This document shows, piece by piece, positions 1-5,784 of a DNA stretch of 11,333 bases (positions within the stretch are counted from its first letter, which is position 1; every line of letters starts with the position of its first letter). The notes under the pieces were generated by a model. That model was given only the letters and a program-made list of their open reading frames with translations, was not told the origin of the DNA and ran no database searches. Position numbers and translations under genes: made by a program. Source of the stretch: SURF-43 sp964628985 (lineage in GTDB: Bacteria > Chloroflexota > Dehalococcoidia > UBA2979); assembly GCA_964628985.1 (NCBI GenBank), contig CAZVNJ010000066.1, forward strand, positions 1 to 11,333. Direction: 5' to 3'.

Positions 1-2
1 AG

Positions 3-206
3 GGCATGGCCCGCCAGTCCGACCACATCAAGCAGGTCCTGGACAAGACAGACCTCTCGGATCGCCAACTCGTCTCGATGTCAGTCGTCGGCCCTCGCGC
101 CATGCAGCAGGCCGCCCCTGCACCCGCCATGGCGCCCGCGGTGCCCGCCGCCCCCGGACTCACCACGGGCGACGTCGACGGCGCCGCCGCCGCGTCCGAC
201 GCGTAG
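3..206 (+). CDS. C-terminal part of an unrecognised protein (possibly 66-aa complete ORF)
   Basis: The reading frame is open to the left edge, so this is probably the 3' end of a longer gene; an in-frame ATG at 6 would give 66 residues, but only five bases precede it and no ribosome binding site can be judged. The visible protein begins with a charged, probably helical segment (MARQSDHIKQVLDK), then passes into an Ala/Pro-rich stretch (about residues 35-50) and an acidic Ala-rich end (DVDGAAAASDA). Such a tail looks like a flexible linker or C-terminal tail rather than a folded domain. Codon third positions are strongly GC, as in the other genes here. A strong terminator begins 24 bases after the stop. 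I do not recognise a family and assign no function. Confidence 0.5.
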   Translation, partial: GMARQSDHIKQVLDKTDLSDRQLVSMSVVGPRAMQQAAPAPAMAPAVPAAPGLTTGDVDGAAAASDA

Positions 207-229
207 CGGTCATCCTCGCTCACGCACGA

Positions 230-259
230 GGGCACCCGCGCGGGTGCCCCCGTTGTTTT
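230..259 (+). terminator. Rho-independent terminator after the first gene
   Basis: A perfect 8-bp stem, GGGCACCC (230-237) pairing with GGGTGCCC (242-249) across the loop gcgc, is followed by a T-containing run (cgttgttttg, 250-259). It sits just after the stop codon at 206 and before the higBA promoter, so it should isolate the toxin-antitoxin operon from the upstream gene. Confidence 0.8.
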
Positions 260-298
260 GACTGCGCTCGGGGCGCCAGCATGTCAGGTTTCTCGGCG

Positions 299-344
299 CA
301 CCCTTTCGACTTCACCCATAGGGTGTATCATCCCCGCAAGGGTG
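299..344 (+). promoter_or_regulatory. Probable higBA promoter with nested inverted repeats (candidate operator)
   Basis: A -10-like TATCAT lies at 326-331; the best -35 candidate, TTTCGA at 304-309, is weak, with a 16-base spacer. Overlapping the promoter is a perfect inverted repeat, CACCC-ATA-GGGTG (313-325), nested in a wider pair, CACCCTT (299-305) and AAGGGTG (338-344). HigA-type antitoxins are known to repress their own operon by binding such dyads, so this is the natural candidate operator. The binding itself is inference; the repeats are directly visible. Confidence 0.5.
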
Positions 345-351
345 GAGCGTT

Positions 352-642
352 GTGAGGATCTCCTTCCGCTCGCGGCGGCTCGAACGGCGATACCACCGCC
401 ACGACGAGGCCGTTCGAGCCTGGGGTGAGGATGTCGGACGGCGCTACATCCAGCGCATCGATTTACTCCAGGAAGCGGTCACGGTTGCGGACCTCTACGC
501 GATTCGCTCGCTCGACTTCCATCCACTCAGAGGCGATCGGAGCGGTCAGTACGCGCTCCGGATCACCGGGCAGGTGCGACTGGTCGTGACCCTGGACGAC
601 GACGGGGTCCTGATCGAAGAAGTGGTTGACTACCGTGGCTAA
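352..642 (+). CDS. higB: HigB-like toxin of a type II toxin-antitoxin system (RelE/ParE superfamily)
   Basis: This 96-residue protein has the size and layout of HigB/RelE toxins, which as a family are ribosome-dependent mRNA endonucleases. An N-terminal basic helical region (residues about 5-45, rich in Arg) is followed by the typical C-terminal strands: FHPLRGDRSGQYALRI (57-71), QVRLVVTLDDDG (74-85) and a final VVDYRG. HigB proteins normally show 'L.G.R.g.ysirvn..yRl.f' and end near 'DYH'; here the last His is Arg. The start is GTG at 352, preceded by a purine-rich GGTGGAG. The toxin comes first and overlaps the antitoxin gene by eight bases, the toxin-first order characteristic of higBA. 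The inverted repeats in the promoter suggest autorepression by the antitoxin. Family assignment is fairly sure; catalytic activity is not shown by the sequence. Confidence 0.85.
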   Translation: MRISFRSRRLERRYHRHDEAVRAWGEDVGRRYIQRIDLLQEAVTVADLYAIRSLDFHPLRGDRSGQYALRITGQVRLVVTLDDDGVLIEEVVDYRG

Positions 643-1051
643 GCCGATCTTCAAGGCCCGCGAGTCTGACCTCGCAACCCATCCGGGCGAACTGCTCGCG
701 GAGGAGCTCGAGGTCCGCGGGATGACGCAGAAGGCACTCGCCGTTGCGATGCAGCGGCCGGCACAGGCCGTGAATGAGATCGTCCGCGGGAAGAAGGCCA
801 TCACGGCGGACACGGCAGTGGAGTTGGAAGAAGTGCTGGGGGTCTCAGCGCAGTTCTGGCTCGGCCTTCAGACCCGCTATGACCTCGTCCTCGCGCGTCG
901 TGCGCACCTCGATCGCCGCGCGGCAGCCACCCGAGCGCGAGTCCGCCGCAGCGCCGTCGGTATCGCCGAGACCGGATCCGAGTACACGGCGGCGAAACCA
1001 AGGCCTGGTGCTGCCCCTAAGGCCGCCGCAAGGTCGCGTGCTCAGAAGTAG
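635..1051 (+). CDS. higA: HigA-like antitoxin, XRE-family helix-turn-helix protein
   Basis: The protein should neutralise HigB and repress the operon. Residues 15-80 carry the standard HigA pattern: the HPGELLAEELEVRGMTQ segment, a helix-turn-helix around residues 30-50 (TQKALAVAMQRPAQAVNEIV), RGKKAITADTAVELEEVLG and the SAQFWLGLQ motif. I chose GTG at 635, giving MAKPIFKARE; its first eight bases overlap the end of higB, implying translational coupling. A TTG at 626 would add three residues and cannot be excluded. HigA proteins are often about 90-110 residues, whereas this one has 138: beyond residue 90 comes a basic, Arg/Ala/Pro-rich tail with no visible fold. A 13-bp-stem terminator follows. 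Confident as to family; the role of the tail is unknown. Confidence 0.88.
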   Translation: MAKPIFKARESDLATHPGELLAEELEVRGMTQKALAVAMQRPAQAVNEIVRGKKAITADTAVELEEVLGVSAQFWLGLQTRYDLVLARRAHLDRRAAATRARVRRSAVGIAETGSEYTAAKPRPGAAPKAAARSRAQK

Positions 1052-1066
1052 GCACCCGTCGGGTGC
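1052..1066 (+). repeat. Short hairpin directly after higA
   Basis: GCACCC (1052-1057) pairs with GGGTGC (1061-1066) around the loop GTC, beginning at the last bases of higA's stop region. There is no T-run after it, so it is a weak terminator candidate; it resembles the stem at 230-249. Confidence 0.4.
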
Positions 1067-1094
1067 TCCCAGATCTCGCCATATAGCCAGATAG

Positions 1095-1130
1095 AACGAG
1101 GGCGCCCCGTCGGGCGCCCTCGTTGTCTAG
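1095..1130. terminator. Strong bidirectional terminator between higA and the stress-protein gene
   Basis: A 13-bp perfect stem (1095-1107 with 1112-1124, core AACGAGGGCGCCC) closes on a four-base loop. On the plus strand it continues as TTGTCTAG. Because the arms begin and end in AA/TT, it can also work for the minus-strand gene whose stop lies at 1147. It therefore serves both converging genes. Confidence 0.75.
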
Positions 1131-1146
1131 AGGGAAGCCGAGATGC

Positions 1147-1578
1147 CTAGGGCCTCGGCTCGTTGGGGGCAGTGTCGAGGTCTTCGACCACGAAGCGTCC
1201 GAAATACCGGATCGACTGCCCCCCGGACTCCTGCATGATCGTGTTCGCCTGCTCGCGCTGGTCCTCGTCCTCTGCGCGCGCGCCGATCACCGCGCAGCCT
1301 GCGCGCAGCGCCTTCGCGTACTCGTCCAGCGTGTCCTTGTCCCCTAACTCCTGCACCGTCCGCTCCGCGGCGGCGTCGATGCCATGGTGCGCGCCTTCCT
1401 CGTCTACCTGGCGCGCGTCAGACGGCTGCGTCAGCACCAACAACTCCGACTCGCCGAAGCCCGCTGCGATCAACTCCGTCACCACGGACTCCGTCGCCGC
1501 ACGCTCATCGAAGATCCCCAGCACATAGTCGCGCGGGTAGCCGATGAACTCGCCGTCGCGGACCAACTCCTGCGTCAT
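1147..1578 (-). CDS. General stress protein 17M-like (YflT-type) small protein
   Basis: The 143-residue protein begins MTQELVRDGEFIGYPRDYVLG. Residues 17-50 (RDYVLGIFDERAA, then TELIAAGFGESELLVL) match the ferredoxin-like opening of the general stress protein 17M/YflT domain, in which a strand is followed by an 'x-A..av..L...GF....i.vl' helix and a second strand. A central helical acidic part (55-92) leads to RAGCAVIGARAEDEDQRE and a closing strand IRYFGRFVVEDL. It lacks signal peptide and membrane segments, so it should be cytoplasmic. I chose the ATG at 1578, which has GGGGA about six bases upstream; a longer reading to 1683 would add 35 residues of poor, Cys/Arg-rich sequence. Members of this family are tied to stress responses in Bacillus; the molecular role is unknown. 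It is transcribed divergently from the flavin-reductase-like gene. Confidence 0.65.
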   Translation of the reverse strand: MTQELVRDGEFIGYPRDYVLGIFDERAATESVVTELIAAGFGESELLVLTQPSDARQVDEEGAHHGIDAAAERTVQELGDKDTLDEYAKALRAGCAVIGARAEDEDQREQANTIMQESGGQSIRYFGRFVVEDLDTAPNEPRP

Positions 1579-1706
1579 CCGGTGTCCCCGCATTCCACTG
1601 CTCGCTGACGCTACCAATGCCCGAGTGCACGTCCTGATCACGCCGTGCCGCACTCTCTCGCAAACCTGTGACAGACCGACCATCGGGGCCCGCCCGAACG
1701 CGCGCC

Positions 1707-1712
1707 TATACT
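1707..1712 (+). promoter_or_regulatory. -10 box of a probable leaderless promoter
   Basis: TATACT lies six bases upstream of the ATG at 1719. Transcription would then begin at or next to the start codon, and no Shine-Dalgarno sequence is present before this ATG. No clear -35 is seen. A leaderless mRNA is the simplest reading. Confidence 0.5.
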
Positions 1713-1718
1713 GCGCAC

Positions 1719-2537
1719 ATGTCGAACGATTACGCCCTCAACCCGCCTCCTGACGGCATCGAGGATCGACCGAAGGCAGCCGCCGGACGCGTCCTCATGG
1801 GCGGCCCCGTCTCGCTCGTCACGACAACATGGCGCGGGCAGTCGAACGTCATCCCGATCTCGTGGCACATGCCCGTCTCTTCCCGGCCGTCCATCGTCGC
1901 CGTAGCGCTGGGGCAGGAGCGCCACAGCACGGAGATGGTCAAGCACGCTCAAGAGTTCGCGATCAACATCCCGACGCGTCCGATGCTCCATCACGTCCAG
2001 TACCTCGGTTCCCTCTCCGGAGAGCACGTCGACAAGTTCGAGGCCACGCAACTCGAGACGTTCGCCTCGCAGACGATTACCGCGCCGCTCATCGTCGGCT
2101 GCTGCGCCTGGATCGAATGCCAGGTCGTCGAGGTCTTCCCGATCGGCGATCACGTCCTCGTCGCCGGCCTCGTCACCGCCGTCCGCGTCGACCCCGCCTC
2201 CTTCGACGAACGCTGGCTCCTCGGCGATCCGGACACGCGGCCGCTCCACTTCCTCGCAGGCAACCATTACTCCACCCTCAACGGCGTCATGGAGGCGCGC
2301 GTCCCCGAACGCTCCGCCGCCCCTGAGCGCGTCCTCCGCGAACTCGTCGCCGAAGAACTCGAACTCTCCCGCGAAGCCCGCGAGCGTCGCGAAGAAGCCG
2401 TCGGAGAACTGCGCGAGGACATCCGCCGCGGTCGCCCCGTAGACCCCGCCACCCTCGACGACCTCGCTCGGAGCGGTATCGAGGTCTCCCCGGAAGATCT
2501 GATCGACCTCTCGCGTGGCACCGTCCTCGGCCAATAG
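1719..2537 (+). CDS. Flavin reductase-like FMN-binding protein with helical C-terminal extension
   Basis: Residues about 18-190 follow the flavin reductase/flavoredoxin split-barrel family, whose members bind FMN and reduce it or act in electron transfer. Visible landmarks are RVLMGGPVSLVTTTWRG (24-40), NVIPISWHMPVSSRPSIVAVALG (43-65), the S-T-E-M-V-K segment, EFAINIP (79-85), the middle SGEHVDKFEAT and the closing LHFLAGNHYSTL (176-187). The family usually has about 170-220 residues; this has 272. The extra end (about 200-272) is a highly charged, predicted helical region (VLRELVAEELELSREARERREEAVGELRE) followed by two short repeats of 'DPATLDDLARSGIEVSPEDLIDLSR' type. The start at ATG 1719 has TATACT six bases upstream and no ribosome binding site, which suggests leaderless expression. 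It is cytoplasmic. Partner enzyme unknown; the substrate cannot be named. Confidence 0.8.
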   Translation: MSNDYALNPPPDGIEDRPKAAAGRVLMGGPVSLVTTTWRGQSNVIPISWHMPVSSRPSIVAVALGQERHSTEMVKHAQEFAINIPTRPMLHHVQYLGSLSGEHVDKFEATQLETFASQTITAPLIVGCCAWIECQVVEVFPIGDHVLVAGLVTAVRVDPASFDERWLLGDPDTRPLHFLAGNHYSTLNGVMEARVPERSAAPERVLRELVAEELELSREARERREEAVGELREDIRRGRPVDPATLDDLARSGIEVSPEDLIDLSRGTVLGQ

Positions 2538-2663
2538 CCCCACGACCGGGAGCCTGCCGGATCGCGTGACGTCTGGCGTGTCCCGCGGGTGACGTTCGCC
2601 CCTGCTTGGCCCCCCGCACGACTTCTAGCCTCGGCGTAGCGGCTGAGCGCGGAGGGGTGGGAT

Positions 2664-3686
2664 ATGCGGATCGCGAGGAGATTGGTGCTGCTGGCTGCGT
2701 TTGGCCTCGCGTCCGCGTCGATCGTCCTCGCCGTACCGGCGTCCGCGCAGCAAGCGCCCGCGGGGGATGGCGCGTCGCGCGCGCTGGATTCCAGCGGCTC
2801 ATACAACTCCACGGTGACCAGCGGCAGCCGGTCGTTCCCGCGCGCTGGGACCTACCAGGCCGCCGTCACCTTCGCCGCAAATGTGGCCCTTTCCGGCATC
2901 GATGTGGCGGCGATGAGCGGCGCCTACACAGCGAACGGTCCCTTCACTGCGACGGTGAGCGCGCCGGACGTGGCCGCCTTCGTGGTGACGGGCACGTTCA
3001 CCGCCTCGGGCACCTTCAGCGCCGGTACCTTCGTCAGTTCGGGCGGTTGGACCTTGACCAGCGGCGGCCAAGCCTCCGGCACACACCAGGGCGGCGGCAC
3101 CTACAACCTCTCAGGCTCAGCGCATGCATCAGGACAGTACCTCGGCACCGTCACCGACTCCGCACGAGGACCCTTCGGGATCAATGGCTCCTACCAAGGC
3201 GATGGGACGTACACGCCACCGCCCATCACCGTCCCCACCCTCCCGAGCGGGGGCGGCTTGCCGGGCGGCGTGAATCCCATCGACCAACTGACCAGCGCCA
3301 TCAGTTCCCTGGCCGCGATCGCCGCATCAGGCCCCGCGACCGCAACCGCCATCGAGATGCGCGCGCTGGCCCCTGCGGCAGCGACACCGAAGGCCACCAC
3401 AACTCCGACGCCGTCCGGCGGCCCCGTCGCCGCACCGGGATCGACCCCGCCCCCGGGGTCGTTCACAGGCACAGTCGCGCCGTCCGGCGTTTCCCTTGCC
3501 CTGTTCACGGGCTCAAGGACGCAACTGCAGGCGGCCGCCACCGCGACGAACGCCGTCACCCTGGCCGCGACTGTCGGCGGCCGGATGCTCGTCTACGTCG
3601 TCGGGGCGCCTGAGTTCGTCAACACTGAATTCGACGTGGCATTCCCGACAGGTTTCAGCGGGACGCCGATCATTATCCGGAAGTAG
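2664..3686 (+). CDS. Secreted Gly-x-Tyr/Phe repeat protein with shared C-terminal module
   Basis: A 340-residue exported protein. Residues 1-28 form a signal peptide (basic MRIARR, hydrophobic core, ASA cleavage site before QQ). Residues 43-183 contain about eleven short repeats of the type [S/A/T/N/G/D]-G-x-[Y/F], for example SGSY, AGTY, SGAY, TGTF, SGTF, AGTF, SGQY, NGSY and DGTY, suggesting a repetitive beta structure. Then come a Pro/Gly linker (184-202), a short helix, and a Thr/Pro/Ala linker (235-266). The last ~70 residues (GVSLALFTG ... LVYVVGAPEFVN ... PIIIRK) resemble the end of the convergent subtilase. The ATG at 2664 has GGAGGGG about seven bases upstream. Function is unknown; surface or extracellular location is likely. 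It could be a substrate or partner of the protease, which is conjecture from position and the shared module. Confidence 0.75.
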   Translation: MRIARRLVLLAAFGLASASIVLAVPASAQQAPAGDGASRALDSSGSYNSTVTSGSRSFPRAGTYQAAVTFAANVALSGIDVAAMSGAYTANGPFTATVSAPDVAAFVVTGTFTASGTFSAGTFVSSGGWTLTSGGQASGTHQGGGTYNLSGSAHASGQYLGTVTDSARGPFGINGSYQGDGTYTPPPITVPTLPSGGGLPGGVNPIDQLTSAISSLAAIAASGPATATAIEMRALAPAAATPKATTTPTPSGGPVAAPGSTPPPGSFTGTVAPSGVSLALFTGSRTQLQAAATATNAVTLAATVGGRMLVYVVGAPEFVNTEFDVAFPTGFSGTPIIIRK

Positions 3687-3690
3687 CCGG

Positions 3691-3732
3691 GATCGGCCGG
3701 GGCGAACCTCCTCGCGGGCGCCCCGGTCGGTC
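3691..3732. terminator. Stem-loop between the convergent secreted protein and protease genes
   Basis: A 14-bp stem (3691-3704 with 3719-3732, two G-U pairs in the plus-strand transcript, core CCGGGGCG/CGCCCCGG) encloses a 14-base loop. No T-run follows directly. It lies five bases after the stop at 3686 and 17 bases before the protease stop, where a bidirectional terminator is expected. Confidence 0.5.
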
Positions 3733-3748
3733 AGGTCATTCCTGCTGC

Positions 3749-5554
3749 CTACTCAAACCGGATGAGCAGGATGGCGCTGTTGTCGATCAGGTCGACGGAA
3801 TTGACGAAAGTCGGTGCGCCCATGACATGGACGCGCCACTGCTGTGCGAGCGAGTCGAACTGGTACACAGCGCGCACAGGCCGCCCGTCCAGCAAGAGGT
3901 GCGTGAAGCGCAGCGGGTATGCGGATGGGCCGCGATACACCATCAGCGCGAGCCCGGGGCCGGGTGGCCGCACCCCGAGCAGCGCGGCGGTCTCTGCACC
4001 GGCTGGGAGCAGAGGGCCGAGGCCGGCAAGACTGCCGAGGTCTGCGCGCGGTGCGCCACTGTCGCCCCCGTTCACGGTGACAGGTATCGCGCGCTGCGTG
4101 ACCAGGCCGGTGAGGGCGGTCCGCGCCGCACGCGGGAAGGCCTCCTGGAGCAGGACGAGCATTCCCGCGACGTGGGGCGCGGCCGCCGAAGTGCCGGAGA
4201 AGACGCCGCCAACAGGGCCCGCCGCCGGCGCGAGTAAGTCCGGCTTGCGTCGTCCGTCGGTCGTCGGCCCTCGCGAGGAGTAGGGGGCCTCGCTCCGCAG
4301 GCTCGAGGCCAGTGCGCCCACGGCGATGACGTTGCGATTGTCCGCGGGGGCGGCAAGCGACCCCGCCGGCACGCTCAGGTCCAGCGGAAAGCCGCGGTCC
4401 GGCGATCCAACCACCAGCAGATCGAGGTGACGCCCCTCGACGACGCCCGCCGGGCCGGGGATCTGGACGCTATACGTGCCCGTCTGAGTCGCCAGGACCT
4501 GGATGCTTTCCAACGGGTCTTGGACGCAGTTCTGCACGTTCCGCGAGGAACGGATCAGCGAACCGTCGGGACCGCGCAGTTCCAGGTCAAAGTCCGTGCA
4601 CGCCTTGCCCGGTGGTTCGTCCCAGCGGAGCGAGACGGTGATGAGGTCGCCCTGCGCGAAGGCGTGGGTGTTCGTGGAACGCCCGGGCGCGAAGTCGTGG
4701 CGACCATCACGGTCGGCGTCCGTGTAGGCGCCCGCCCAGTGCTGTTGTGCCCAATTGCCCGAGGCTACCGCCCACGCCTGTCCTGCCTCGGTGCCTCGAC
4801 GCACCGCGTCGTTCACCGCACCCGTGCCGTCCCCGTACCCGTTGTGCAGGTACCCGAGAGAGAACGAGACGACCTCCACGCGCTCGGCGACCAGGTAATC
4901 GATCGCAGCGTTCAGTTCCGTCACTGTGGAGAAATTGACCAGGTAGAGCGTCGCATTCGGCGCGATCGACGCAATGACCTCCGCGGCGCGGCGGCCGTGG
5001 TCCGACCCACCGAGACGTCCATCGGCGCGGAATGATCGCGTGATCACTTGCCGCGGCAGCGCGTTGCCCAGTGCCTCCTGGAAACCCTCGAACCCCGTGT
5101 CCAGCACGGCGACCTTCACGCGGTGCCCGGAGAAGCCCGCCGTGCGCCAGCGGTCCACGCCGAGCAATTGCGCGGCTGAGGAGAAGGCGGGCGCCACCTG
5201 CATCGGGACAGGCAGTTCCGCCGGAAGGACCTCTATGGCGTCCGAGGCGTCAAGGCTTGCGCGTGCGGTCATCGGGATCGTCGCCTGCAGGCGTCCCCCG
5301 GCTTCGAGTTCGACACGACCCCCCAGCGCGACGACGGCCGTCCGAGCCTCGTCCATGCTGCGGCGAGGCCGGATCTCTACGCGGACGTGCTCCATTGCGC
5401 GCGGTGCCGCAGGCTCAGCCGGTGCCGAGCGACCCTGATCCCCTGCGAGTCGTCCGCGCTCTGAGGGCGACGAGGGCAAGGCGAAGGCGGCCCAGAGGAA
5501 GGCGATGGCGACGGCGGCGATGCAGGAGGTGGCGGCGACGGCACGCGGGGACAT
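3749..5554 (-). CDS. Secreted subtilisin-like serine protease (S8) with inserted beta-sandwich and C-terminal module
   Basis: A 601-residue exported serine endopeptidase. Residues 1-30 are a signal peptide or anchor; 55-115 look like a propeptide (VRVEIRPRRSMDEARTAVV). The S8 catalytic residues are visible: Asp152 in VAVLDTGFEG, His186 in GSDHGRRAAEV, Asn267 in AVASGNWA and Ser456 in FSGTSAAAPHVAG. The His motif is unusual because the common HGT is HGR. Between Asn267 and Ser456 lies an inserted domain (about 300-385: SLRWDEPPG, TDFDLELRGPDG, TGTYSVQI), resembling PPC-type beta-sandwiches, preceded by a calcium-loop-like DADRDGRHD (279-287). Cys319 and Cys343 could form a disulphide. The last 70 residues (GPGLALMVYRG ... 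RVHVMGAPTFVN ... AILLIRFE) resemble the end of the neighbouring secreted protein. ATG at 5554 has GAGGT four bases upstream. Substrate is unknown. Confidence 0.92.
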   Translation of the reverse strand: MSPRAVAATSCIAAVAIAFLWAAFALPSSPSERGRLAGDQGRSAPAEPAAPRAMEHVRVEIRPRRSMDEARTAVVALGGRVELEAGGRLQATIPMTARASLDASDAIEVLPAELPVPMQVAPAFSSAAQLLGVDRWRTAGFSGHRVKVAVLDTGFEGFQEALGNALPRQVITRSFRADGRLGGSDHGRRAAEVIASIAPNATLYLVNFSTVTELNAAIDYLVAERVEVVSFSLGYLHNGYGDGTGAVNDAVRRGTEAGQAWAVASGNWAQQHWAGAYTDADRDGRHDFAPGRSTNTHAFAQGDLITVSLRWDEPPGKACTDFDLELRGPDGSLIRSSRNVQNCVQDPLESIQVLATQTGTYSVQIPGPAGVVEGRHLDLLVVGSPDRGFPLDLSVPAGSLAAPADNRNVIAVGALASSLRSEAPYSSRGPTTDGRRKPDLLAPAAGPVGGVFSGTSAAAPHVAGMLVLLQEAFPRAARTALTGLVTQRAIPVTVNGGDSGAPRADLGSLAGLGPLLPAGAETAALLGVRPPGPGLALMVYRGPSAYPLRFTHLLLDGRPVRAVYQFDSLAQQWRVHVMGAPTFVNSVDLIDNSAILLIRFE

Positions 5555-5697
5555 CGGACCTCATACGGGGCTACGGAGGTTGGGCGGGCGCAGTCCACGG
5601 CCGCGCGACGGGACGAGCGGGCGTGAAACCGAAGTTTACGCGTGCCCTTGGGTGGTGTCCGGAGTCCGCTCGCGCGAGACGACGCAACACCGGCCAA

Positions 5698-5726
5698 TGG
5701 TCACAAGCGCCGCTTGTCCATACGAT
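5698..5726 (+). promoter_or_regulatory. Probable promoter of the cupredoxin lipoprotein gene with palindromic operator candidate
   Basis: TACGAT at 5721-5726 is the best -10 box, and the same hexamer occurs at 8589. A weak -35 (TGGTCA, 5698-5703) is 17 bases upstream. Between them is a perfect dyad ACAAGCG-C-CGCTTGT (5703-5717), the right place for a repressor to block polymerase. The start codon is about 50 bases downstream. The regulator is unknown. Confidence 0.4.
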
Positions 5727-5784
5727 GCCCGCCGCGCCGATCCGTCGACGCCCAGGCCAAGATCTGCTCCAGAAAGGATCCGCC

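Noticed and set aside
1666..1674. CTGTGACAG palindrome upstream of the flavin-reductase-like gene
   Set aside because: Only four bases per arm; expected by chance and not near the -10 box.
1638..2543. 301-aa minus-strand frame opposite the flavin-reductase-like gene
   Set aside because: It reads as the antisense of a well-supported coding region, Gly/Asp/Arg-rich with no motif; the high GC of codon third positions keeps antisense frames open.
2606..3613. 335-aa plus-strand frame overlapping the secreted repeat protein
   Set aside because: It is Arg/His-rich, has no signal peptide or family features, and overlaps a gene with a clear signal peptide and ribosome binding site.
4427..5035. 202-aa plus-strand frame within the protease gene
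   Set aside because: Antisense to a protease with intact catalytic motifs; it is composed of Arg/Val-rich sequence without domain signs.
5071..5784. Long N-terminal extension to the cupredoxin lipoprotein frame
   Set aside because: Its first part is antisense to the protease and Arg/Pro-rich; the proper start at 5785 has a ribosome binding site and a signal peptide.
5071..5784. Divergent gene start for the protease upstream of 5554
   Set aside because: The frame's only good start is ATG 5554 with GAGGT; the 230-base gap to the lipoprotein gene fits a divergent promoter region.
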